Origin: Acanthaster planci
Taxonomy: Eukaryota; Echinodermata; Asteroidea; Valvatida; Acanthasteridae
Length of the DNA: 31,722 nt
NCBI RefSeq assembly: GCF_001949145.1
Contig: NW_019091730.1
Span: 97,778-129,499 of the forward strand
Direction: 5' to 3'
Shown: in pieces, positions 10,665 through 21,339 of the stretch
Layout: each line of letters starts with the position of its first letter
How positions within the stretch are numbered: position 1 is the stretch's first letter
Position numbers and translations under genes: made by a program
Notes under the pieces: model-generated
Seen by the model: the letters and a program-made list of their open reading frames with translations, nothing else
Told to the model about the DNA's origin: nothing
Database searches by the model: none

Positions 10665-11610
10665 CACAACATCCCTGTTGCAAAACTGCATGGCTGAAGC
10701 ATCAACTATTATGAGAAATCAAATTTCCCTGCTGGGGATAATCTTAATAGGTCAAGAGAGAACATGTCTTTCATTTGAACGAAGTGGATTCGTTCCTTTC
10801 CCCGTTATGGTTGGGTTAGTGTAGAGGTATTTTCACAGAACAACTTTACCATTAAGACCTCCTAAACTCTGAGTTTATGAAATTTTCTTTGTTTAATCAG
10901 CCGTAACACATCATAATTATTATTTCTTTTCTCTTCAGTCCTTTTGGTTTAGTTTCAAAGAAGCGACTTCAAATTCTTAGAGATGTAGCAATGTACCTAA
11001 TAAAAAAGCTGGTAAAAAAAGCAATGTTATTAGTCCTGTTTAGGAGTTTGTTCAATCATCGTGGATTGTTGCCTAGATTGATTCAACAGTCGTCTAGTTC
11101 CCATACCCAATAAAATATGCTGATCTCTTTCGATTGAAGGGTCCGGGTATTCCCCGATGTTAAGTGACAAAATCAAAAATATTTCCCATTTTCCGAAAAC
11201 GTTCAAAATGTTGCGAGCTCCTTATCGCCAACATTCGGAAAGTATCGCTGATTTTGGGACGTTTGAGCCGTTTATGATATACGAACGGAGGTGAATAAAA
11301 TAAAACGTGCACGTCTAAGATTTTATCCAAAGTTGTCCGAAATCTTCATTTCAGGGAACTCAACTACATTCGGAATGCAGTCTAGGCGGAGAGCCTTCCA
11401 AACACTTGGGGGCAGCACATACCCTCGAGCACATAAATTAATACAATATCATAAGCTCATTTTCTTGTGTCTTTAATCAAAATTGGTTCACTGACCGATC
11501 TCTGTTCACTTGTTGGTTTTTTCAAACAAAATACGGTTAAACTATTCAAACAGATCTACGGTACATTCTGGTAAAAGCCACTGTATTTACGTATATGTAG
11601 CCTGTACAAA
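10665..11610. repeat. Tandem duplication, copy B (non-coding)
   Basis: Second, diverged copy of the preceding unit, lacking the 370-bp internal block of copy A. Only short ORFs without motifs are present, and none is conserved between the copies, which argues against a coding function. Confidence 0.75.
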
Positions 11611-11929
11611 TAAAAAAAATAATAGATCTTTTGACTGCAAATGGAAATGTGGAGACTTTGATAATACATACATGTTAAGAATGACGTTGCCTATTTTCCT
11701 ACGTGTAACAAGGTTAGGGCATTTCATTTTACCCAGAATATCCTAGGGTGAAATGCAAAGCATCATTAGTGAAGATACAGCAATCTGTCTCAACTGAGCA
11801 AGGAAAAGTAACCATTGTTAATAAATGTGCAATGAACCTACATGAACAAAGGTCTTCAATTATTCAATCTTTGTGGCTCAGTTCACCCGAAAAAATGTTA
11901 TGTAATTAATTTGGTGTACAATATGGGCC

Positions 11930-12090
11930 ATTCACAATAGTGCACCTCCAAAAGTTTGCAACGCGTTGGCCAATCACGAAGCGCGAAACCTGTCGACCCA
12001 ATGCGCGTTAACTTCAGAAAGGGCCGACAGATTTTACGTGCTGTGATTGGCCAACGCGTTGCAAACTCTTAGAGGGGCACTCATGTGAAT
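11930..12090. mobile_element. Foldback/MITE element with long inverted repeats
   Basis: A perfect 25-bp inverted repeat, agtttgcaacgcgttggcc followed by aatcac (11953-11977), matches the reverse complement of 12043-12067. It sits within longer imperfect arms that run from attcaca at 11930 to tgtgaat at 12090. The arms enclose about 65 bp. No coding potential and no clear target-site duplication were seen. The arms contain CCAAT in both orientations. Confidence 0.75.
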
Positions 12091-12382
12091 CGCAAGTATT
12101 ATCCATAAAATTTAATGTTTACGACACCAAAATGTACTGAAATTAAACGCAGTCCATCATCGCAGTCAATCCGATAAAGGAAACGCCTTCAGTGGCTAAT
12201 AACTTAACGAGTTCAACTCGTGCTGTCTAGTACGAGTTTACATCAAGATGAGCTCAGTGCAACCATTCCTGTGATCAGGTAAGGACAAATCATCACAAAC
12301 TATCACTATATAGTTAATCTGAGGTCATCCAAGTTACAACTCTCTTTGAATTACCTGCAATGGGGCCATTTCCATGCCAGTG

Positions 12383-12388
12383 TTTATT
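12383..12388 (-). terminator. Poly(A) signal of the first Ly6-like gene
   Basis: AATAAA on the minus strand, about 170 nt downstream of the stop codon at 12560, a normal 3' UTR distance. Confidence 0.6.
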
Positions 12389-12559
12389 TTTAACACACCG
12401 TTGACTGACTCGCAACTTGATTTGTGGTTGACTGCGCCGATATCACCTCTGATCAAAACAACCAGGCAGAATGGCAACGCGGAAGGTTCAGAGTCGCAAG
12501 GAGCTCACCAGACTCTTCCTTCACGACATGTCGAGGCGGCCGCGCCAGGGAAAGCTGCA

Positions 12560-13799
12560 TTAACCGGTTGTCAGCTGAGCCACGACGTGTAGGAAAATTC
12601 CTGCGGATATGGCTGCCGTGTCAAAGTTCAACACGCACGCTCCGTTGCAGAGATCCGTCTTGCAGCAGTGGATGCACACTTCCGTGGCGGCCAGTGGATA
12701 GCAGTAGTTGATGCAGTTGGGGCCACAGGTCCTGGCCACGGCCAGCACGTAGTCGGGCTGGTCCCGGTACTCGGGTCCCCGGGTGACTTCAGTTTTCTGG
12801 AGAGAAATAGAGTTGTGATTAAGGTCTTGAATCCGAGCCTTCATTTTGTACAGATGGCTGCGCCACATGGTTCCCCCCCCCCCAAATAGGACCCACATGT
12901 TGGCCCATTTGGGACCCATTGTTGCGGTGGAAAGAAGCTCGTACAAGCGTTCCTTTTCGATTATTGTGGTATGACCTGTCGAAGTGCACGTTCGCTCGTA
13001 ATATACAGTATGAGGTGCTTGTGGGTGGGTAGGGCGCCACCGCAGTAGTGTCTTCTCCGATCAGTCGATCAGTCTGTGTACGTCGGTTCAGCAGTGAATT
13101 GAAGGAAACTGGAAATCGTGCAGACTTTTTTTTGAGGGGGGCACTAAAAGTGTATACTCACAATACAATACTTATCACAGGTGGAGTCGGTATACGACAC
13201 ATTGCCCGTCAGTTCAGTGCTGTCTACGCCTGACTTCACCTCAGTACAGAAGTCCTGGCCTGGACCATCCACACTATCACATATGTGACACTTGAGGGCG
13301 CTGCATACACCTACAAACACACAGAAAACTTCCACACTTAAGTTCTCCTCCCAGTATTACAGTTGATCACGTTAATCCAGTTCATGGTAAACGTAGGCCC
13401 CCCTCCCCCAAAAAGTCTTCTTTCCGTCCCACCTCGTTCAAAAAAGGGCTCAAGAAATTGTGACAATTGGAAACATCTTTTTTCTTTTCTGGTTTAACAC
13501 ATGACGTACAAGAACTTCATTATTCCGTCACCTTAAATTTCTCCTCCAGCTCTATATTTTCCTGCAGTCTTCAACTTGTTCGACCTAACGAGTGGTATTT
13601 ACATCCCGATTCTCGTGAAATCAGTCTAATCACAGTCTGCTGCCTTTGGCACCCTAGTCTTCGTCATTTGCTGTACGCCAACAAAAAGTCTTGATTAAAT
13701 TTTGAACCCCCTCAATTTCGAATTTAATACTTCCGTTAACTTACCACAGAGCAGTGTGGTCACGGTAGCTAAGACGACTGGCCAGTGCGACACTCTCAT
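12560..13799 (-). CDS. Ly6/uPAR (three-finger) protein, probably GPI-anchored (Ly6-like gene 1)
   Basis: Three exons on the minus strand: 13799..13745 (55 nt, signal peptide, phase 1), 13310..13162 (149 nt, phase 0) and 12796..12560 (237 nt with stop). They give 146 residues. All introns are GT-AG. The signal peptide starts MRVSHWPVVLATV and ends near residue 23. The mature part has Cys at 26, 29, 40, 63, 67, 92, 96, 100, 109, 112, 113 and 118. It opens with LKCHICDS and closes with the family signature CCKTDLCNG (112-120), followed by a hydrophobic C-terminus typical of a GPI-attachment signal. Asn55 (NVS) is a possible glycosylation site. Twelve cysteines exceed the usual ten of a Ly6 domain. 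Such proteins are generally extracellular binding modules; the ligand is unknown. Confidence 0.9.
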
Positions 13800-14093
13800 T
13801 GTTAAGGGTGAGTTTGGAACCAGCTTGGCGTCAAGAGTGTTTGAAAGTCTTCCGTCCATTCATAATCAAATGCACTGAGCCCCTGTATTGGCGTGTCTCG
13901 AGAAATAAATCAAACGAGAAGTGCGAGTTTACAACGATGAATGTTGGTGTAATTTGCTTACTCTCACGAACCGATTTAAACGCCACTCTGTGAACTACAT
14001 GTACGCCTAAAAATAATCGATAGTTGTCCATCGCAGTTCCGGAGGGGTGTGGTATACAGCTACGCCCGATCAATACGGATAATCCCAGCCTTA
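13800..14093. other. Upstream flank of Ly6-like gene 1, no element recognised
   Basis: Immediate 5' side of the first coding exon. No TATA box was recognised at the usual distance, and ORFs here lack motifs. Confidence 0.35.
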
Positions 14094-14237
14094 GGCTGTG
14101 TCCAAACTACTTGGCTACGGCTTGGCTGAACAGAGAAGTCTACAGGAATTCAGGCTCTGCAACCACTGTTACTAAATAGTGGCTTAGGCAGGCACTCTTG
14201 TTATCGCCGAGCGTGGCTAGGTAATTCGGACACCGCC
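14094..14237. mobile_element. MITE of the GGCCGTGTCC family, copy 1
   Basis: The left end GGCTGTGTCCAAACTACTTG pairs with the reverse complement of the right end (GGCGGTGTCCGAATTACCTA). Terminal repeats are about 27 bp with mismatches, and the element is 144 bp. Related copies are at 28510-28632 and 29569-29687. The target duplication is no longer clear (tta versus tcg). Confidence 0.65.
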
Positions 14238-14904
14238 TCGTCATTATTTTTGGATGTGGTTTATTTCTTGGACTGCCCTGGCAGATCCAGAAGGTGAGGC
14301 AGAGACACCTCCTCGCAAGAAGAGGCAATTTTTTTTCTGCGTTTGCAATACAAAGAGAATAACACAACTTTGGGGCACTACTTGTATATAAGCCTATACA
14401 TGCACATAAATTTCCATTTAGTTTCATGCGGAAGGCGCACAGTGACGTCCCCCCCCAAAAAAAGAATAAGCCCTGTACCTCAGAAAAATACGTCAGAAAG
14501 ATCGCACAAATAAATTGTTCGGCTTCAGATCCACCATCTTCATAGTTTTGGACTCAAAATGCTCTCTTGGATGCGCCTTTTCTTGGTCTCTTCAATAGCG
14601 CCCTCTGGACGTCTGTGTTGGGAAGGGCCGCTCTGTTTGAATAAGTGTCATGATATGTAAATTCGTTGCTTCTCTTTTGCATTTCTTCAACAAAGCAAGG
14701 TGTTTATGGCAATTACATGTATTCCCCAGTCAAGTTTGCCCCCCTGCAAAGAGTAGATTGTTTTATGAATACTTCATGTAGGCTACGAACACGGTGCTAT
14801 ACGGTACATGACGGAAGGTGAAAGCTGTTTGACCACATGCCATCAGTGACCTGCGACAAAATGCGACACTTCCATTGAGGTATAACAGCGCTTCCATGAT
14901 CTTT
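14238..14904. other. Intergenic, nothing recognised
   Basis: AT-rich sequence with a C/A homopolymer stretch around 14450. No ORF or structure that I can support. Confidence 0.4.
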
Positions 14905-15038
14905 CTGAGTTCTGACTGATTTTGCATCCAAGTACACTCTACATGTATTGTCGTCTAAACATAACTGCATATATTTCGTTGACTTACTGAGTTCTGACTG
15001 ATCCTGTATCCAGGCATTTGCCGCCTAAACATAACTGC
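14905..15038. repeat. Two-copy tandem repeat, about 82-bp spacing
   Basis: gagttctgactgat...ctaaacataactgc occurs at about 14907-14968 and again at about 14989-15038. The two copies are clearly related but have diverged, with a short indel between. Confidence 0.7.
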
Positions 15039-15439
15039 GTCAAGACACCCCATAGCTTGGCCCCTGGGCGCTCCCTGTCTCTGACATCACTGCACCATTA
15101 CGAATACCAGCGCATCGATTATGGTAACATTGTGAGTCTAATTCTCAACTCTGACCATCAATGAAATGGCAAAAAACGTCGATACGCTTGAAGCGGATTA
15201 TTGCGGACGTTTTGTGGATGTAGCACATGTACATGTAATATCCCCAGCATCTCCTGGGCAACGGTGCACAAAGATCGTAGGAGAGAAGCTGCGTTGTATC
15301 AAAGTGTCTAAAGCAACATTTAAAGTGAATACAGATCGATATAGCGGCGATTTGACAAGCAACTTCTGACTTGTCAAACTTCAGGCTGTCACCGTCGTCT
15401 TTAAGAGCAATGCAGGTGTAATCATGACCAGCCTATGTT

Positions 15440-15775
15440 GAATTTGATGAACTTCAAGACAATTTTTGCAAAATTGCGATGTGATCTGCGAAAAGCCTTC
15501 ACAAGGTGAGCTTTGTCATTAGGAGGCATATCAACTTCATATTGATCTCGACACTGTCCTGTTTTCAAAACTGTTTAATTTGTGATTCCAGACAACCTTG
15601 ATTCAGTTGTAGACAACCTATCATTCTGAATACATGTATGTAGTTAAATCTGAAAACAAGAGAATCAACTGACAGTTTACATGTATATGCACCCAAGTGA
15701 CAAAGTTCACCAGGTGAAGAATTTTCGCAGATCGTATCACAATTGCACGATGTCTTGATAATTATGCAATGCTTC
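15440..15775. mobile_element. Palindromic foldback element (MITE-like)
   Basis: The left arm (about 15440-15560), containing gatctgcgaaaagccttcac and gctttgtca, aligns with the reverse complement of the right arm (about 15655-15775), which reads gatctgcgaaaattcttcac and actttgtca. Arms of roughly 100 bp are diverged but share long blocks. No coding potential. Confidence 0.7.
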
Positions 15776-16662
15776 AAACAACATGATTTTTTAAGTGAGG
15801 AGACATAGATATAATACGTTTTCTATCGACGTCCGGGACGTGGAAAATTTAGAGACAGTTCCATCACCTTTCTGGGTGGTCAGGGGATTCCTGTGGAAAT
15901 GAAAGTGTTAAAAAAATTCTAGTCTGGACCCCCTTCCGGACCATTGGCATCGACACGCCACTGGAGGTTGAACTGGCCTTGGCTGGAGTGACGTGGAGGC
16001 AGGCCACCAGCCATTTTGCCAACTTCAGGCAATCGCTTGCAATTGGTTGTCAGGCGCTGCCAATGCCAAGTTTATCACTTTATAAGACGCAGAAGACAAA
16101 TCAATTAAATCAACATAGTTGTGGGTTATTTCACCTGCTTGACTGCATTCTGAACACTGCCCTGCATGGGGCTTTGTCCTCGAATACAGCTGAGGATGAA
16201 AACGAGCTTCTAAAAGGGAGTTTCAAAAAATGTAAATGTACATACATGTATGTGGTAACAAATTGAGTTTTGACGGCACCAGGTTTGCATAAACAGTGGG
16301 AAAAGTGGAAAATGATATTATTCACATGTATAACCATCCGACGGTGGTTTTACGAGTAAAATAGGTTAATTTTTAGAGAGGAAGGTCGCTCCGCCGCTCG
16401 TAAGCAATGACGCTTCTCTAGAGAATTTGGTAACGATGAAGCCAAAATAGGAAGGTCAGTCCTGGTGCTTATTGAACCCCGTTCTTTCCTTGAACAAATG
16501 CACTTGTGGTTTTATTGAGCAAGTATACACTGGACATGTATATGTATTACTCTGAGCGGTAGGGGGCGCTCGGGTAAGAATCACTGCGCAGGCAACTGCA
16601 AGTTAGAATGGAAATGAAGCAAAGATTCCTTCAAACCATGTTGTATTAGTGGAGAATGTTTC
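15776..16662. other. Intergenic, possible CTCF-like site only
   Basis: No gene recognised. A short motif tagggggcgct lies at 16560-16570 and resembles the core of the CTCF binding motif (see findings). Confidence 0.35.
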
Positions 16663-16668
16663 TTTATT
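16663..16668 (-). terminator. Candidate poly(A) signal of Ly6-like gene 2
   Basis: AATAAA on the minus strand, about 900 nt after the stop codon at 17564. It is the first exact signal I find downstream. A 3' UTR of this length is plausible but not proven. Confidence 0.35.
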
Positions 16669-17563
16669 ACAACCAAAATATAAATCCACTTTACAATAAT
16701 AAACGATTTCGCTGGTCCATTTCAAGTCCATTTCAAACTCTGTTTTTCATGTGTTAGCGGAACCTGTAATACTGACAACTTGTGATGGATTTCTTTCGGT
16801 AACAAAACAGAACTCTAAAGGAGCAGTTGGAGCCCGCTGGTTAAGTACAAAAGCTAAAACACTCAAATGGGACATGACTTGTAAAAGGTCATACAGTGAC
16901 TAATAAGAAATATGTACATTTCAGCTATACATTTTTGCCATTTGATACACTAAACTGTTCTTACAAAATAGTGAATCACATCGTCCCAGAAAGGGTTATG
17001 TACAGTGTATTGGTGTTAAAGTGTGATTAGATGACGATAATGCGTAGCAATTATACCCTGCGTAACAATCCAGTATTCTTGTGTCACAGAATTTGCATCT
17101 AAGCAAATGCAAAAAACAAAAAATGTCCTACGCCCAGCTAAAAACGTAAGATCGATCTAGAGCAGTGATCCAATTCTGTTGAAAATAAAAAGATAAAAAA
17201 CTAGTTCCGAGGAAACTAGTCCATCACCACACGAGAATGATAGGTACAGTAAATGTATAAGAAAATCTGCACACAATTTCAAGCATGAACGTTCACATCT
17301 TGAAGACGCTCATGAGACTGTTGGTCACGTGTCATTTTACCTTATGTTTCCAAGCCCATGAATACCCTAATCTGTGATTTTCCGGGACTCGCAAAACCAT
17401 TCACAGGTCACCTGCTCATCGACCCAGATTAAGTGTGCAGTCTCTCACAAACGGGTGCATTCGCGAGCCTATGAAGTATAAAATCCGTTACTCTCAACGT
17501 TTCTGACCAATCAGAGAGCATGACACACACAAACACACATGCAAATTTACAAAAGGAACTCTT

Positions 17564-19354
17564 TTACACGTGAACCACGAGGGCGCCCAAGATGGTAGCA
17601 GCCACGGTTGCCAGGCTAAAGGTCAGCGCGCTTGCGCCGTTGCAGTCGTCAGTGGTGCAGCAGTACTCGCAGGTCTCAATGGTGAAGAGGGAGACACATT
17701 GCTGGGTGCAGCTGGAGGAACAGCTACGGGTGGTGCTCGTGACTGTCCCGTCCAACTTGACCACGATTTTCTAATGATATCAGATGAATAAAAACAAGAC
17801 AACAGGGTATTAGAGGGAAATGTATGCACAAAGAAATTGAGATTCCTCGTATCAATGAAAGCCCCGACTGCTCTTTCTGGTGTAAAAATTCCTGTAAACG
17901 ATGGCGTTTCGAGAAACTGCAACAGAGAGATTTCACATTAGCGCCGTCTGCGCATATCTTCATCGAAACCGAGGCTCTCTGTGTTGAACTTTGTCGGGCG
18001 CGCCCGCAGAGTTGACACAGTACATGCAGAATCCGGTTCTTAAGTGTGGCGCCACTTCAGTTTAAACCACGCCCACTGTACAAGATACACGACCATCGCA
18101 GGTACGTTAGTTTGCGGTCAATTGTCGCTATTTTTCTTTGGATTTCACGTGTAGAGTGTTCCTGAAAGACTCTTCCACAAACATTTTCAACCTGAAAAGT
18201 CTGAATTTAACATACCTTTATGTATTTTGTGTTTTGAATCCTTACTTTCAAGCGTCTGATCGTATCACGAATTGAAGCTGACACATACAGCCTCGTTTTC
18301 AAACGCGGAAGTGCGCAGATCGACGCTAAAAGCGTCGTATTGGGATACCTCTATTGAATATCGCACGACTTTTCACGGGTTCGCTGAGATCATTATGGGG
18401 TTCAAGATCGTTTTCAGAATTCAACGTTATGTTACACCAACCTCTTCAGTTACAGTACGGTGCACACTACATGTACAAAACAACGAAAAACAACTAACAG
18501 ACGAGCTGAGCAAAGTCAACAGTTTGTCTTGTGGCCAGAGAGGGAGCGAGGTGGACAAAAATCATGTGTGACTCACAGAGCAGGAGTCAGCGGAGGTGGC
18601 GCAGCTAGTGGAGTAATTGGCAGAGTAGCTGGTACCGTCAGTTGGGTCCGAGCAGTCGCTGTCGAGAATGCTGCACGAGTGGCAGGTGAGGGCGTTCAGT
18701 CCAGCTGTGGTGAAAATCACAGAAAGGCTGAGGTGATACACAGACAGTGTGGCAGTGGAAGAAATGATATCAGTGATACGTGCCCGTGTATAGTCGAACC
18801 TCACTAATAAGATTGGGCACCAATCCTTTTTTTTTTTTTTGGGCCATTCTTTTAATTCCTGATAATTCCAGATTCCTGTTATAACAAGGTAATTTGTCAA
18901 GTCCAAAGGGTCTCTTATTATTATTAATGAGGTTCGACTGTACATGCACACGTACTTAGGCAAAAGGTGGAAACACTTAATGTGGAACAATGTCATTCTT
19001 TAAAGCTGTGGAGTTGTTAGTATAACACCAGGACAGGTATTTCATCCGGTGACAAATTCAGGTTGTTTACAAAAAACAACCAGCCAATTGTGCTATACAT
19101 GCCCTCCTTTTGTGTTTTAAGTCCATGACGAGTCCCTGCAAGCCCCTCTAAGTCCATCACAAGTCATAAGCCAAATACGCAAGCTGTTTAAATGAGCCGT
19201 GACAAAGGATTCTTTTATCATTGTTAATCCATCAACACGACAGAGGGGGTCCCCTTTACCACACATTGCCCATCAAATGGTTGCTTGTGGTTACCATAAC
19301 GAGAAACTTACCAAAACAGCTGGCCAAAATAACCAGGGTGGCGAGAGTATTCAT
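17564..19354 (-). CDS. Ly6/uPAR (three-finger) protein, probably GPI-anchored (Ly6-like gene 2)
   Basis: Three exons on the minus strand: 19354..19312 (43 nt, phase 1), 18704..18577 (128 nt, phase 0) and 17770..17564 (207 nt with stop). They give 125 residues. The signal peptide is MNTLATLVILASCF through about Ala19. Mature cysteines lie at 22, 25, 32, 49, 56, 74, 78, 82, 91, 94, 95 and 100, with the Ly6 end signature CCTTDDCNG at 94-102. The C-terminal hydrophobic stretch 103-125 has no charged residue, as expected for GPI attachment. Asn44 (NYS) is a potential glycosylation site. Exon phases equal those of the gene at 12560. Exon 3 and the 3' flank are closely similar to those of the gene at 27613, so these two are recent duplicates. 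A TA-flanked MITE sits in intron 1. No promoter element was recognised. Confidence 0.9.
18791..18940. mobile_element. TA-flanked MITE (Tc1/mariner superfamily, possibly pogo-like)
   Basis: The left end tagtcgaacctcactaataag matches the reverse complement of the right end (cagtcgaacctcattaataa). The element is 150 bp, flanked by TA at 18789-18790 and 18941-18942, and has a T-tract inside. It lies in intron 1 of Ly6-like gene 2. The TA duplication supports the superfamily; pogo-like is a guess from the terminal sequence. Confidence 0.75.
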
Positions 19355-20372
19355 GTTTGTCTGTAGTTACACGGTTTGCCGGTCTTTCGTGAAAATCTGC
19401 AAAATGGGGAAAACATCGAAAAGATGAAGCATCGATTGCCGCAAAAGCAGCTGAGTGAACTCCTGTAGACCTCGAGTGAGGCCTTCTGCAAGCTTAATCT
19501 AACGTCCGCCTGTATAGTCAATTATTGATAGAAAGAGTCCCTTATTTGAGGGATTTCTGAATGACTAAGGACATTTGGCTGTGGTCCATCCATTCAGCTT
19601 CCATTAAAAAAGGCCAGCAAAATGCGTTCATTTGCAATCAAAAAAGCATGTCAGCGTACATTTTACATCCAATAAAAGAATTTTTTTGGAAGAAATTATC
19701 TTATTTGCACTAGAGGTAGAAGACCTCACAATGTATCATGGACAAATGATCTGCCACCCCATAAACTTGGGGAGTCGTTTTTCGAGTCGCCCATGCAAAG
19801 AGACCCATATTTGATCAATTTCGCTATACTAAGACTCACTCCTAGCACAACTACTTTGAACGCCAAGTCCTTCAGAAATGTTTGGTCTTAAAATGAATGG
19901 AAGGCACTCTGTATGCCATTTGGGTTGGAGAAGTTCACAACGCTTAACGGGCATTTCACAAGTTTCTCAGCGTGCATGTTCGGCATTGAAAGACTCCATA
20001 TACAGACGCCACATGACACCCCGTGCCCAAACCCTAAGAGACTGGTCTGAAAAATTCTAAGTGTTTTCTAAGCGAACGACTTCGTATTTTCCTTCCTAAA
20101 TTGAACTTATCTGGACATGCTTTTGGATTTCTGCTACTTTTGCTTTTACTGGCGTCCGTATATGGAACTCTTTCCCTTCAGTATTATACCGGTAAATATT
20201 GAACTATTTGACTTCGTTGTAAACAATTTTTACTTGCTCCTAGAAGGCTTTATAATTTGTAAATAAGATGTTCAAGAGCAAACAGACATAAATTAGATAA
20301 CATGAGATACTTCAAGCTAATTTAGCATTCACGGGAGATATTTGTACAAGCAGTTTACGTAAATTTACTTAC
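19355..20372. other. Upstream region of Ly6-like gene 2, nothing recognised
   Basis: About 1 kb with short ORFs only. No TATA box or repeat pairs that I could identify. Confidence 0.35.
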
Positions 20373-20592
20373 CTGGCGTGTCAATGGCCGCTGCGTCTTC
20401 TGTGATGCCGTTGCTACGAATGACCCAAGGCCGCAAGCGCAGTCCAGTCCTCACGGTCACCGCTCGCGATTCATCGCGCCCAATCGGGTGGGGGGATCAT
20501 TCAATGCTCATACCACCCCGCGAGGGGGGGCAATCCGTCGGAGGGGAGCCCAATTCGGCGCCGTCTCGATCCAGCCGACTGGTTGCAGTCAT
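20373..20592 (-). pseudogene. CpG-rich putative first exon with one in-frame stop
   Basis: On the minus strand an ATG at 20592 in good context (tcaccATGA) opens a 220-nt, CpG-rich segment. It ends in a perfect donor, CCAG|GTAAGT (exon end 20373), phase 1. It translates as 31 residues from MTATSRLDRD, then TGA (20499..20497), then 41 residues in the same frame ending AAIDTP. This could be a broken exon, a sequencing error, a recoded stop or chance. No indel in the nearby C-runs removes the stop, since each minus-strand frame I checked has a stop there. The overlapping plus-strand ORF 20384-20653 is the rival reading. I do not recognise the product. Confidence 0.3.
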
Positions 20593-20653
20593 GGTGACAG
20601 CGCTGTTTACTCTTTCCGTTGCGTTACTGTTTTTGGCGCTTTTGTTTTGCTGA
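20384..20653 (+). CDS. Alternative plus-strand ORF with a C-terminal membrane segment
   Basis: An uninterrupted 89-residue ORF starting at ATG 20384. It is Ser/Arg-rich in the middle and ends in a strongly hydrophobic stretch of about 20 residues (around VMVTALFTLSVALLFLALLF) followed by Cys and stop. If real it would be a tail-anchored membrane protein. It lies antisense to the putative exon at 20373-20592, so at most one of the two is likely to be coding. Position -3 before the ATG is T, a weak start context. I do not recognise a family. Confidence 0.2.
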   Translation: MAAASSVMPLLRMTQGRKRSPVLTVTARDSSRPIGWGDHSMLIPPREGGQSVGGEPNSAPSRSSRLVAVMVTALFTLSVALLFLALLFC

Positions 20654-21339
20654 AGAAAGGTGTTGCCTCAACCTCAAAGGAGTCCCAGTTTGAAAGGCCG
20701 TTGTCAAGCAGCAGTCCAAAATGGCTCAAGAAAATGCCACCACATGCGTGGTTGGCAGTCATACTATGGCAGGCTTACGTTTAGCCATGAAAAAATGTGT
20801 ATGTATTCTAAATGATGTAGTGCCATGCCATGTACAAAACTGTTGACTTTTCATGGCTTTTCATTTCCTCCAGTATCTACTTTCGCATGTCATATTAGGA
20901 GTTTAACATCATCCTGACAAATTCACGTATTTTCCAAATCTTCTAGAGCAAACAGGTGAACAGATAAAGTGGTTGCTTAAAACTATAAGGGTACGATAAA
21001 AGGCCATTTGTTTTTGACAAAAGAAAAATTTATACGAAATGTGCCCCGACATTGTTTCAAATGTCGGCAAAGGGACGACAGATCAGTGAACAGGGTTATA
21101 ATGGAGGAAACGATGAACGTGTTGTGGTATATGTTCTTGACACTTTGAGAATAAACATGGCAGGGAAAAGAAATTTTCCAATTTATCCCATAAATTTTCC
21201 GATCAAAGTCGGTGTTGTGTTGTTGCAGGAATATGAGGGGGAAAAGTGGTCAAGCGAATAGAAGGAAGTCGCAAGTGACAAGGAAGTAAAGCCTATGCAT
21301 ACGACAGGGAAGTAGGCCTATGTAGGCTTATGCGAAAGA
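20654..21339. other. Intergenic, nothing recognised
   Basis: Short ORFs without motifs. Around 21310-21340 there are small repeats of taggcctatg/taggctta. Confidence 0.35.

Noticed and set aside
12424-12889. Plus-strand ORFs antisense to the last exon of Ly6-like gene 1
   Set aside because: They mirror the codons of a well-supported minus-strand exon with splice sites, cysteine pattern and CCxTDxCNG signature.
18562-18996. 144-codon minus-strand ORF as a single-exon gene
   Set aside because: Its 5' half is intron and MITE sequence. Only 18577-18704 is exon, as shown by the splice sites and the paralogs.
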